Part shown: piece after piece, positions 25,789 to 36,555 of the stretch
Position numbering within the stretch: position 1 is the stretch's first letter
Layout of the letters: every line of letters begins with the position of its first letter
The notes under the pieces: model-generated
The model's input: only the letters and a program-made list of their open reading frames with translations
What the model was told of the DNA's origin: nothing
Databases searched by the model: none
Position numbers and translations under genes: made by a program
Assembly: GCA_000447185.1 (NCBI GenBank)
Contig: KE647306.1
Location: 7,381 to 71,380 of the forward strand
DNA: 64,000 nt
Source: Vairimorpha apis BRL 01
Lineage: Eukaryota; Microsporidia; Nosematidae
Direction: 5' to 3'

Positions 25789-28700
25789 AAACGATAAATA
25801 TAACTTATTAAACTATTATATATTTAAATACATTATAATGATAATAAATTAAAAAAGAAAAAAAACTTTTAATAGTTTTTTTAACGGTATGTAAATTGAT
25901 TTAAATCGCATTTAATTAATTTATAAATACTTAATTTTAACAATGTATTTATATTTTATGCAATTAAATGAAAAAAAAATATGTTGTGAAATAGACTCAA
26001 AAAACTTTTTAGTGATACATATCTCACAACATGGGTTGTAAAAATTTATTTTAGAAAAATACAAGGCAATTTCTAAAAAATAATTTTTTATAATTGAAAT
26101 AAAATATATACATTCAAAATTAAAAATAATTTTTAAAAATATAAATAAAATTTCTATTTTTAAGTGATTAAATATCATTTTAGATAAATTTTTATGAAAA
26201 CTTGTTATATTGTACAATAGCAAAATAACTTTATACATAAAACAATTAATTTTCTTTAAAATTTTTTTTATTGGTAGATCTTTATTTAAATCCAAAATAA
26301 TAATTTTAATGTTATTCTCATTTTTTTAATATACTGTAAATATTTAATATTGTAAACAAGATAAATCAATTTTAAAAAAAAGCTTTACACTGTATAATAA
26401 AATAATATTCTCAAAAATTTAACAAAAAGTCATTAAAATATTTTATAATCATATGAATCGAAATATTATATTTTATACAAATTTGCTGAATATAAATCTG
26501 AATAAAAATTAAATATTTTGAACAATTTAATAAAGAACATTAAACTTTACTTAAAACCATTTTTTAATAATAAATTACATGACAAATTAATGCATTTAAA
26601 AATAATATACCATATAATTGCGACGTTATTCAATTATTATTTCTCCGTATTTTATCTAACAATGTATTTAAGACTTAATAAATTTTACTTTTTATAAAAT
26701 ATAAACTATAAATAAGGACTAACTACTACAACTTAATGAAAAAAGAATAAATAATTATACATAATAAATACTATAACATAAACATACAATGTAAAGATAA
26801 AGTTCATTATTGAAAATTTTTATATTTTAAGTTTCTAACAAAAAATTTTACACATAGATTAATTATATCTTCATTATTCTATTTTACAAAAAATTAAATG
26901 CATATTTTTTGAAACAAACATAACATTATAAATATATTTTTTAGAGAAAATAACAAGGTTAAATATTTGATTTAATTTTTAAAATCAACCGTAAAAAATA
27001 CATGAATATCAGGTCAAGTAAATAAATAATAAATCAAATATATATTTAAGTAATATTTTAAAAATGATTTTACAAATTATTTTTACAATCTTACTTTTAC
27101 ATGTTAACACTTTTTTTAGCTTAATTTATAAACTTAATATACACATACATAAAATATAAAGTTTATTTATTCATTAAAAAATTAATTGTATATATAAATA
27201 AAGTTAAAATAAATTTGTACATTATTATGGCGAAAATGTAAAACTTTTTTATAGTTGTTTGTAAAAAAAATATTACTATTATCTATTCCGAATTAAATAA
27301 ATCAATTAACTATGTTATTTATGTAATATTTTAATTTTGTTATGGTATTTAAGTGTTAATGATAATATTCATTTCTATATTTCTTAATTTTAAATTTTTT
27401 TTAATTATATGTAGCATATATATACAACAACAAAACATCTAACATTTTATTTAAATATTTTTAATAAATAATTAGACAAATAAAAATAAACAAGATAAAT
27501 ATAATTTTAATGAAAAAAATGTTATGTTATAAATTTGAAGATAAAATATAAATATAAATTTATAAAATTTATCAAAAATATTATTTAAATATTTCACATA
27601 CAAGATAACAAAAAAAACATCGTATATATGAAGAATGATAGATATTAACTTATTGTTAAAAATTAAAACTGCATACTGTGCATTATATTAAAAATTTTTA
27701 ATAATAAAAAGTATATTTTTATTTATAATTAAAAATAAAATAAAATTATGCTTTTTCAAAAAGAATAATCTGATACCTTAAGAATTTCAAAAATGATATG
27801 AAAAAGGTTTGTTTATGACGTATTTTTTAATTATAAAAATTTATAACAAAATAATATATTAAGATAATTAATAAAATTAATTATTTTTATCAAAAACTAT
27901 ACAATAACAAGAAATTACAAGTATTAAGTAATTTTTAATTATAATAAATGTGTTTATAGAAATATGGTAGCAAACTGATGACATGTGAGAATTTATAATA
28001 TAATGATTTCGTTCTACATACATGAAAATCTTCAGTATATAATAACAAATTTAATTCTTTTCAAATAAATAAAATTTTCTAAAAAAAATATTAAGTAATA
28101 TCACATTCGGATATAATCGAAATAAAGAATAATCTTTAATAAATAAAAAGAATGTTTTTTGAGAAAATTATTTATCATTTTCTTGTTTTTTAATTTATTT
28201 TACTGAGTAAAGAATGATTTCATAGTATTTTAATAAAAAATAATATAAATGAAAAGTATTATACTAAAACCTTCTTTATTATTAACATATAATCAATTGA
28301 GAAAATCGAATTAGTTTATAATTTTTTTTAATTGAAGAAAATTATTTATAAGAGAATGATTTAAAACAAGCATAAAAATACATCATATTGTATATTACTA
28401 AAAAAATTTATTAAAAATATCATTAAGAGCGTTTTTGTGGTAAGTAATTAACAAATTTTTTGATTTATTTTACTCATTTATCAATAAAATTATTAATTTC
28501 GATTTTCTAGAAATATAAAAATATCAAAAAAATTCCATTGTGATATAGGGAATAACGATACAAGGAAAACAAATTATAAAAAAACACAATAAAAACACAA
28601 ATGTAAAAATATAAAATGTTAATGCGTGATGTTTAAAGTTTTACCATATTAATTTTCTTATTTGTTTTCTTGTAATATTTATTAATCAAATTAAATATTT

Positions 28701-28832
28701 ATTGTCTTTTAGGTTTCAATTCTTAAGTATAAACTTAAATAAAGAAAATACCTTGATAAAAATATCGAACAATAACTATCAACATAAAATACAATATTAA
28801 TAGAAGACTTAATTTAAAAACCTATTAAACCA
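25789..28832. other. AT-rich region without recognisable genes
   Basis: About 3 kb of AT-rich sequence. The longest minus-strand frame here (25,921-26,295) opens with TTG, has no CCC motif and encodes only Lys/Ile/Phe-type low-information sequence, so I do not call it a gene. Confidence 0.6.
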
Positions 28833-29453
28833 TGTATTCGGGCAAAGTCCATAATTGAGAACTATTTAAGTTCCGGACTTATATCTCCGAGTAATATACA
28901 GTGGGTACAGTTCTTACTAAGAAGATATATATCTTCAAGACTGATACCAGAACGGGTTTCCACAAAAATTTCAATTAGGAGAGACCCATTTATAAATAGG
29001 ACTATGTCAAAAGACAAAGACGTAAGTAAGAACATAAACAAAGTATATTACAAATTAAAAAAATATAAAGAAACCTAAATCACAACAAAAGTAAGATTAC
29101 TCAAAATAAAAAACATTTAAACTTACTGCTCAAATGAAGAATTTGAAGCTCCAGCTAATGCCAATAGATGGTCCGATGAGACCATGTCAACGATATATCT
29201 CGTTTTGATAGAAGAAGAAATTTAACTCTCAATATCCAATACAAGTTATATTAAACTTAGATAATAGATTATGTCGTTACTTCTTATGATTTTAGGATTC
29301 TTTCTTTTATATTTTTATTGTTCTAGAAAATCGAAATTAATTGATAAAAAAATAAACAAATTTAATATTAAAAAAGCAGTAATAGGTTATCACAGTATAT
29401 TTTTGAAATACAGAAGACGTCTATATTATGATTATAATAAAAAATATTTATAA
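28833..29453 (+). mobile_element. possible N-terminal part of a non-LTR element
   Basis: A GC-richer island that reads IENYLSSGLISPSNIQWVQF, RRYISSRLIPERVSTKISIR and SKDKDVSKNINKVYYKLK, then after breaks SNEEFEAPANANRWSDETMS, and finally an ATG-led stop-free 60 codons at 29,271-29,453 with a hydrophobic start and a very basic tail (FLKYRRRLYYDYNKKYL). No CCC motif precedes that ATG. Tryptophan-rich, Arg-rich sequence of this sort occurs upstream of RT in R2-like ORFs, but I cannot align it to a named domain. Confidence 0.35.
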
Positions 29454-30718
29454 ATAATTTATAAAACAAGAATATTATATATACACAGATAACATACCAT
29501 ATTGATAGTAAAAATTTTATTTAACTTTAGCTTAAAATTTTAATAGGTTTTATTTTAAGTCAATATTTGACAATATACTTATAGAAGAAAATGATATGAG
29601 TGTTAAACAGTATTAAATTTGAAAAAAAAATTTAAGTTTAAATAACTTAAAAAAATGTAATTTAATTTTAAAAAAATCAAAGAATATACATATTTTTGAG
29701 ACATTGAAAGATATCATTCGTATAAATATAATGAAATATAAGAAAACATATGTTTATAATATTAGAAGAGATATAAATCTTAAAGTTTTAATGAAAAATA
29801 TATTTTTAAACTTTTAGTTAAAAAAATTTAAATGTTTAAATTTTAAAAACACAGTTTAAATGTACATAATTAATTAATTATATAAATACTGTCTTTAAAA
29901 ATAATATGTATTTTTAATAAGATATTGTGTAGATTTTATATTTCATTATTTTATTTAAATCTTTAATAAAGAAAAAATATTATATCATATGTTTTTAAAT
30001 TTGACCAAATATTTAGTTTTGAATTTAGTTAATATAAACATAAAACTAATGTATAAATCTTTTTTTATATAAAATAATGTATTAAAAGATTAATAAAATT
30101 TATTAAACGTAATGGAAATTTTTTATAAAATTTGAATGAAAAAAAAGAAAATTTTACTAAACGTTGAAAGTTTGTTATTATAATAAATGAAAAATTTAAA
30201 AACATAATAGAAAATATAATGTTAAAACAAATTATTATCACTCTTGTTAAATGAAAAATTTACTCTTTTGATTTTCTTGTTAAAAAAATTATAATAAATG
30301 TTTAGGTAGTGATAAAAGTATGATAAATACAACTTAAATTACATTAAAGTGCTCAATTATTTACTTTGATTTTGAAAGCATTTTATATTTGTGTAAGATT
30401 ATAATTTTAATAAATAATTTTGACAGTGGAAAAGAATATAAAAAGAATAAACTATTAAATATTTTTAAGTGAGATAGAAAAAATATTTAAATTTTGTTTA
30501 TGAAAAACAAAAATGATGAGAATATGAAATATAAATTAATAAAAACAAGATGTCATAAGAAGATTATGTTAAAAAGGTATTTTAATAAAAAATAAAAATT
30601 TTAAATAATATAACCAATAATTCTATTATACAAGCTTTATTTTAATATTGATTTGATATTGATAATTTTTATTATACAGTGAATATTTTATAAATAAAAA
30701 ATACATATAAAATTTTTC
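29454..30718. other. AT-rich spacer
   Basis: No open frame, motif or RNA feature recognised between the element remnant and the 5S rRNA gene. Confidence 0.6.
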
Positions 30719-30723
30719 AAAAA
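30719..30723 (-). terminator. Pol III T-run terminator of the 5S gene
   Basis: Five A on the plus strand give five T on the coding strand, overlapping the last base of the 5S RNA. A T run of four or more is the usual RNA polymerase III stop. Confidence 0.7.
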
Positions 30724-30838
30724 TTACAGCACCCTGCTTTTCCAAGCGGTCTCCCATCTTAGTACTAACAAGGCTCTTACTGGCTTAACTTCGGAGATCT
30801 GACGAGTTCCAGTGCTTTACAGTAGATATGGCCGTAAT
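30723..30838 (-). rRNA. 5S ribosomal RNA
   Basis: Read on minus, this is a complete 5S rRNA of about 116 nt. The ends ATTACGGC and GCTGTAAT pair as helix I (8 bp with one G-U). The internal promoter elements are clear: GATCTCCGAAGTTAAGCC (A-box region) and GATGGGAGACCGCTTGG (C box). A T run follows directly. The gene is isolated in AT-rich DNA, over 1 kb from any other feature, and stands out by its GC content. It would be transcribed by RNA polymerase III with TFIIIA binding inside the gene, and the RNA joins the large ribosomal subunit. Ends are placed from the helix and could be off by a base or two. Confidence 0.96.
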
Positions 30839-32681
30839 TATTATAATAAGTATATAAAATATTATAATCTTTATTACATGCATATGTTTTTTATAACATT
30901 ATAAAAATTTTATTTTAAAATGCAAAAACGTTTATAAATACACTAAAATAATATCAGACGTTTTTTAAAAGTTAAATTATTCGCAAAATTAGCAGATGAG
31001 TTTATGTACAACAGATGAAATTTATTTTAATCTAGTATAGTATTATACATATAAAAAATTAAATATTTAAAAACAATTAAAAAAATCTATTATTTTACAA
31101 ATATTCATTAAAATATATTATTATTTTACATATACTAAATTTAAAATTTATGATAATAATAAAAACTATTTAAATATTTATGTATATATAAAAATTAAAA
31201 CATAATACATATTTAAATAATATTTTTTATAATAAAGGAAAGTAAAATATTTTAATTTTTCTAATTTTTATTATGTATTATAAGTTAAAATATTTATATA
31301 AAATTTATATACAATTGTAATATAATTTAAAAATATCGAATTATAATATTTAGATAAAAATAAACAAATTTTATATAAATTTAATGATTAACTTTAAAGA
31401 TAAATTTAGCAAAATAATTTTATCTATTAAATTTCAATAATGACAAATACAAATGAAGACATATAATAAATCTAATAAAATGTTATTTTGTAAAAATTTT
31501 AAATAAATAGAAGAATTTAAAGAAAGGTTTTTAACAATGTATTTGTATTTTAACTTCCTTTAACGTAAATTTGAATATTAATTTATTTTATAAAAATTTA
31601 CAAATAAATCTATTTTTACATTAATATATTTTTATATATAAATTTCAAAAGTAAAATTTATTTTATTTTATTTCATTATTTAATCATCTTTAATCAATCA
31701 AAATATTTAAATACAATATTAAAAATTAATATTATAGGACAATTTAAGAAATTTCTTTTTTTACAGAAAACAAATTCAATTAATTACATTTTTAGATTTT
31801 TTTAATTAACATTTTAAATTTTAGACAAAAATGCAATTTAAAATGTTATTTCTTTTAATTTATATTAATAAAGGAAATTTAATTTTAAGAAAGATTAATT
31901 AAAAGTGTAACGTTGATAATTATATGTTAATGCAAGAATTTGTTAAAGCAAATCTAAAAGTAGTTTTTTAAGTAAGTCTTTCTAATATAGGTCATTTTCA
32001 ATATTAATTAAAGTCAAAAATACAAATATTTAAATAAATTAAAATATTTGACTTTATAAATTTCATTAAAAAAATTCTAATACTTTTAAATATTTGAGTT
32101 TATTAAAATATATTATTTTTAACAAAAATTTACAGTATCTTTTTTATAAATTTTACAATATATATATTTAATAAAAATATACAATTTTTTGTAATAATCT
32201 TATTTTAAACCAATTTAGTTACAATATAAATATTAATAAAAATATACAATTCTATTAAAAAATCTTATTTCAATACAATTTAGTTACAATATAAATTTTA
32301 ATAAAAATATACAATTCTATTAAAAAATCTTATTTTAAAACATTTAATTCAAAATATCATTTTTTATAAATCTTACAAATTAAATCTACAAAATATAATC
32401 ATTCATAAATTTTTTTATTAAATTTTTAAATAATTTTATAAAATTTATATAAAATAAATTTATTTATAAATTCAATTAACTTTCATTTTTTCTATTTTTA
32501 AATTTACTACATAATTTATTTAAATTTCACAAATTAAATCTACAAAATTTTAAATAATATAAAAATTTTACTTATCTCTAAAAAATATCTTCATCTTTTG
32601 CTTTTATCACTTTTAAAGCTTTCAAAATAAAATAATAATTTATCAAAATAAAAAAAATCACACTTATAAAAAATAAAAAAT
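30839..32681. other. AT-rich spacer upstream of the kinase gene
   Basis: No gene seen. At 32,150-32,340 a unit of about 65 bp (core TTTAGTTACAATATAAAT) is repeated nearly three times in tandem. Confidence 0.6.
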
Positions 32682-33836
32682 ATGTTTCCCTCTAAACAAA
32701 TTATGTTAAATCAAAAATCGATGCATAAACTTGTAAAACTAAAATACGATACATATTTATTCATAACAAAAAGAGCCAAACAAGTCATACCACTAATAAT
32801 ATCAATATTAATTATATTTTTGTTTACATTTAAATTTATAAATTTTTCGAAATCAATTACGCCCATGGAAGATGAAATTTATAATTTTATTAACCACAAA
32901 GTGGATGAATGTTTGGAATTAAAAACTCGGTACGAACAAAATAAACATTTTAGTAATATTAAATCTAATTTACCTATACGACCATTAAAAATGACTTTAA
33001 ATACAGCTGTTTTTTATAATACAGAAACAGATACTGTTTTGAAAAGGATTATTATTAATAAGAAAGCTCCTATTTATGAAGATAAAATAGCACTTAAAAT
33101 GAATCATGAAAATGTTGTGAAAAGTTACAGATCAGAGATACGGACTTATAAAGATAAAAATAAAGAGACACAAACTATTTTATGGTTATATATGGAATAC
33201 CTTCCTGTTAAGTTAGATCAAAGTAGTATTAGTCAAGATGAAGATAAAATTAGGAATGTTGCATTTGATTTATTAAAAGGATTGAATTATTTACACATGA
33301 ATGACATAGCACATTTAGATCTTAAAATAAGCAATATTATGGGATTTAGAATAGATGATAAAATTAATTATAAAATTATTGATATGGGATATTCTAGAGA
33401 AATAAAAGACGAAGTCCAAATTCCTAGTAAAAATTATGGGACATTTCCATACAAACCTCCTGAAAATGTACTTAGAAACATACACGGTAAAAAAGGAGAT
33501 ATCTGGTGCGTAGGAGCAATTTTACTTTTTCTTAGAATGGGACAAACTCCATTTTATACAAAAGATAATAAGAGACATAAAGAATTATACGATAGATTTA
33601 TTGTAGGAGATTATAAAATAAAATATCCTTCAGATATTTCTGAAGAACTTAAAGATTTAATTAAAGCTTGTATGCAATTAAATAGACATAAGAGACCCAC
33701 TACAGACGAATTATTACAACATAGATTTTTTAATAAAGAAAACGGATTATTGTTTGGATATTCAGAATCATCCGAGTATTATGATAGTGGATATGAGACG
33801 TCTGATGAGTCTGTGGAATTTACTTCTGAATTGTGA
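32682..33836 (+). CDS. membrane-anchored Ser/Thr protein kinase with divergent motifs
   Basis: The longest frame gives 384 residues. One hydrophobic segment (about 35-53) follows a basic N-terminus, so the protein is probably a single-pass membrane protein with the kinase domain (about 100-350) on one side. Visible kinase elements are VLK with Lys121, a helix-C Glu around 133, the catalytic loop HLDLKISN (Asp213, Lys215, Asn218), DMG at 234-236 in place of DFG, GTFPYKPPE as activation segment and PE anchor, and GDIWCVGAILLFLRMGQTPF (subdomain IX). No glycine-rich loop is recognisable. The catalytic Asp, Lys and Asn are kept, so activity is possible. HLD in place of HRD and DMG in place of DFG are unusual. 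The C-terminus is acidic and Ser/Tyr-rich. A CCC motif between the first and second ATG suggests the true start is Met8 at 32,703. Neither the family nor the substrate can be named. Confidence 0.85.
   Translation: MFPSKQIMLNQKSMHKLVKLKYDTYLFITKRAKQVIPLIISILIIFLFTFKFINFSKSITPMEDEIYNFINHKVDECLELKTRYEQNKHFSNIKSNLPIRPLKMTLNTAVFYNTETDTVLKRIIINKKAPIYEDKIALKMNHENVVKSYRSEIRTYKDKNKETQTILWLYMEYLPVKLDQSSISQDEDKIRNVAFDLLKGLNYLHMNDIAHLDLKISNIMGFRIDDKINYKIIDMGYSREIKDEVQIPSKNYGTFPYKPPENVLRNIHGKKGDIWCVGAILLFLRMGQTPFYTKDNKRHKELYDRFIVGDYKIKYPSDISEELKDLIKACMQLNRHKRPTTDELLQHRFFNKENGLLFGYSESSEYYDSGYETSDESVEFTSEL
32688..32690 (+). promoter_or_regulatory. CCC start-proximal motif, inside the longest kinase frame
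   Basis: CCC lies 12 bases before the ATG at 32,703 but just after the first ATG at 32,682. In the other genes of this window the CCC lies before the start codon, so this motif argues for translation from 32,703. Confidence 0.5.
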
Positions 33837-34495
33837 TCAAATAAATAAAATTTTAATTTCTTGAAAATATTTTAAATAGTGATGAATATAAAATAAAATT
33901 TTTATTAATGTAAATTTAGAAACATATTGAAATTTATTTGTGAATTTATAAAATTAATTAAAATCTAGAAAATATTTTTATTTGTTATAACTTCATTTAA
34001 ATAAAATTAAAAAAAATCATCTTTAATAAAATTTCTTTTTTTGAAAAAGTTCATTTGAAAAATCTCACTTTATTTGAATTATTCTAAAAAATAAAAATTT
34101 GTATATAGATTTATATTGATAAATATTTTTGTTATGTGATTATTCTAAAAAAATCATTGTCAAGTTTATTTTTATATACTTTTGTAATGAATTTTAAAAC
34201 ACTTTATAAAATTTTAAAAAATCAAAATTTACAATTCATTTATTTTATTTCAAAAAGAAGTTTATTAAAAAATTATAAATTATTTTATAAACTTTTTTTT
34301 TCAATTTATTATTAATATGATTTTGAATTTTTTTTCTAATTAATTTCATTTATAAAATACAATCTAAAATAATTTATACAATTTTTAATACATTCTGTAA
34401 CTAATTTAAACATTTTCAAACAAATTCTGTAAAAATTCTTAAAATATTCGTTCTAAAAACACAATCATCATAAAATTCAAATTATATGTTTTTCA
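33837..34495. other. AT-rich spacer between convergent genes
   Basis: No gene or clear motif seen between the kinase stop and the stop of the minus-strand gene. Confidence 0.6.
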
Positions 34496-34768
34496 TTAAC
34501 CAATGGAAATCAACTCTGCAAATAAATTCTCTTTGCTAATTCGTATTTCTTTAATAAAAATATACTCACATGATAAACATTCCAACTTGTAAATACTATC
34601 ACTATAACTAGTCTTACAATTCAAATTAGGAATAAACATATGTTCACAATTGTGGCATACTATATGTTTACTGTTGTCTTGATATAAAAGTTTTTTTGTT
34701 ATGTAAATTTGTAAACCTACTGATTTGTAATAAGAGAATATTTTTAAGAGATATGTTGTGTTATTCAT
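34496..34768 (-). CDS. probable RNase P/MRP protein subunit, Rpr2/Rpp21/Snm1 family
   Basis: The frame gives 90 residues. The diagnostic part is a zinc ribbon: HIVCHNCEHMFIPNLNC (Cys38, Cys41, with IPNLNC at 46-51) and then LECLSCEYIF (Cys64, Cys67). The spacing, the I/L-P-x-x-N/D-C block after the first CxxC and the hydrophobic residues after the second match the Rpr2/Rpp21/Snm1 family, whose members bind zinc and help RNase P (tRNA 5' processing) or RNase MRP. The helical N-terminus (residues 1-35) fits the family. At 90 residues it is short, as expected for a reduced genome. The start is supported by a CCC motif 13-15 nt upstream and a TATA-like stretch beyond it. It lies about 350 bp from the uS11 gene on the same strand. 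Confidence 0.65.
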   Translation of the reverse strand: MNNTTYLLKIFSYYKSVGLQIYITKKLLYQDNSKHIVCHNCEHMFIPNLNCKTSYSDSIYKLECLSCEYIFIKEIRISKENLFAELISIG

Positions 34769-34780
34769 AGATTTAAAGAA

Positions 34781-34783
34781 GGG
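34781..34783 (-). promoter_or_regulatory. CCC motif upstream of the Rpr2-like gene
   Basis: Coding strand reads CACCC, then 12 bases, then ATG. A TATA-like CTTTTTATAAG lies just upstream (about 34,787-34,797). Confidence 0.6.
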
Positions 34784-35121
34784 TGTCTTATAAAAAGTTG
34801 AGTAGTTTTTATTTTAAAAAAATGGATATGATTTGTTAGATTTTTGTTTTAATAGAAAGATTTGATGTAATTGAAATATTTTACGAGTTATAATAAAAAC
34901 AGCATATAGACAATGTAGAAAATTTCCAGTAAAAATAAAATAATAAAATAGATTGAATAATAAATAAAAACAAATGTTATTAAAATAGAATGAATACTTA
35001 CAACATAAATATATATGAAAATAACTGAAACATAAAGATATTTATAAATATTTTTTATCATCATATTATAACAAAAAAAATCATACTACTACAACCATTT
35101 AAATATAAAAACTTACTTTAA

Positions 35122-35529
35122 TTAAACTCTTCTTCCTCTATGTCCTCCTTTCTTTCTAACACAATCAGTAGCAACAGGCGTAACATCTTCAACTCTACCT
35201 AGTTTTAGTCCACTTCTAATTAGACTTCTAACAGCCACTTGAGCACCAGCACCAAGTGCCATAGGTTTAACACCACCAGCACCACGTAACATTACATGTA
35301 TAGTTTTAACACCACGTGCAAGAACCTTGGCAGCAACATCTTGAGCAGCTATCATAGCTGCATATGGGGATCCTTCATCTCTTTTTGATTTAACTCTCAT
35401 ACCACCTGATATTCTGCAAATAGTTTCTGAACCAGTTAAATCTGTTACATGGATAATTGTATTGTTTTTTGTTGCTTTTATATGTGCAACAGCTGTATAT
35501 CCTTCTTTTGTTTGAATATCTTCTGTCAT
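35122..35529 (-). CDS. RPS14: 40S ribosomal protein uS11 (S14)
   Basis: The frame gives 135 residues that align along the whole uS11 family: [59 protein letters not shown], the Gly/Ala-rich [20 protein letters not shown], and the basic C-terminus [14 protein letters not shown]. The protein binds the platform of the small subunit near the mRNA exit in the cytoplasm. Eukaryotic homologues usually have about 150 residues; the shortfall is at the N-terminus. The start is supported by CCCC 3-6 nt upstream, giving almost no leader. Codon composition is less AT-biased than the neighbours, as expected for a highly expressed gene. No frame damage is seen. Confidence 0.97.
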   Translation of the reverse strand: MTEDIQTKEGYTAVAHIKATKNNTIIHVTDLTGSETICRISGGMRVKSKRDEGSPYAAMIAAQDVAAKVLARGVKTIHVMLRGAGGVKPMALGAGAQVAVRSLIRSGLKLGRVEDVTPVATDCVRKKGGHRGRRV

Positions 35530-35531
35530 TT

Positions 35532-35535
35532 GGGG
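35532..35535 (-). promoter_or_regulatory. CCCC motif upstream of RPS14
   Basis: Coding strand reads TTATAAACCCCAA then ATG: a TATA-like element fused to CCCC within 6 nt of the start. Confidence 0.65.
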
Positions 35536-36224
35536 TTTATAATTTATAGAAAAATAAAAAATGGTAAGATATTATTTTGAAATGAGTGTGTATATAAAGA
35601 TTGATCAAAGAATGTCAAGATAGTATTTTTGAAGATAAAGATTAAATAAAAATGAAGTTAATACTTTATAATAAATATTATAAAAAAAAGCATATAAAAA
35701 TTGATAAAATTATATATAAAAACATTGATTGAAGAATGTTAAGATATTAATTAGAAAATAATGTATAAATAAAGATTATCGAAATATTTTATTCAATAAT
35801 TATTAAATAAAGTAAAAAATTAAGTTAAAACTATTTTAAAAAATATCGTTTTCAAAACAAAATAAATTGAAATTACTTGGAAAATTTTAAAAGGTAAAAA
35901 TAAAATTCTGTTTATAGTATACAAATATTTTAATATCTAATAACATTTCAATTTATATAATTTTTGAGTATTTTTTTTTAACTAATTTTAATTTTTTTAA
36001 AAATTAAATACTTATAAATTTATTAAAATATGTTTATTTTAAAAATATTATTAACAGATAGATAAACATTTTAATAAAATATTATTGAAATTTAATCTAT
36101 AAAAATATAATAATGTTTCTATTTATATCAATTTTGTGTAATTTATATTTATATTCAGAGTTTATATATAATCTTGAATTTCAAAAACTTTTTATTTAAG
36201 GGTTAATTTCATTATTTTATTAAT
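35536..36224. other. AT-rich spacer upstream of RPS14
   Basis: No gene seen. The nearest downstream feature is a retroelement fragment at 36,225. Confidence 0.6.
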
Positions 36225-36555
36225 TTTCGCTTCCATATCAAACGAGTTCACTTAGATGTACGTTTTCGTTCCTCTCGCTCTCCTCTAATATTTCGTTCCT
36301 TCTTGTTCTGTACTCCATCAACACGCACTATATAGAGTTCTTAGAAGTCACTGATTGTATGTATGCTTTGATTCGGTTTGAGATTTCTAACTCTTTCTGT
36401 ATTTTGCGTGATATTTTTTGACTATATCATCTCATATTAGCACATATGGAATTATTCTTGTTTTACACTCGTGTATTAAACCTAGCTTATTAGCCAACAG
36501 ATCGTATTTTCTTAATTTTTCTATCTCTACTTGTTGAAGATTGTCAATAAATATA
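36225..36555 (-). mobile_element. R2/R4-type endonuclease C-terminal fragment
   Basis: Read on minus: DNLQQVEIEKLRKYDLLANK, then LGLIHECKTRIIPYVLI, a stop where relatives have Trp, DDIVKKYHAKYRKELEI and SNRIKAYIQSV, followed by a damaged Glu/Arg-rich tail. This is the downstream part of the restriction-like endonuclease domain, with the K-YH block, as in the copies at 23 and 25 kb. The PD motif and everything before it are absent. GC content is visibly higher than the flanks. It lies about 700 bp beyond the RPS14 start, which marks the edge of the gene island. Confidence 0.8.

Noticed and set aside
25921..26295. 124-codon minus-strand frame
   Set aside because: Opens with TTG, no CCC motif, composition like random AT-rich DNA, no recognisable motif.
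29271..29453. ATG-led 60-codon frame as a separate small membrane protein
   Set aside because: No CCC motif, and degenerate coding immediately upstream suggests it is the end of a decayed longer ORF.
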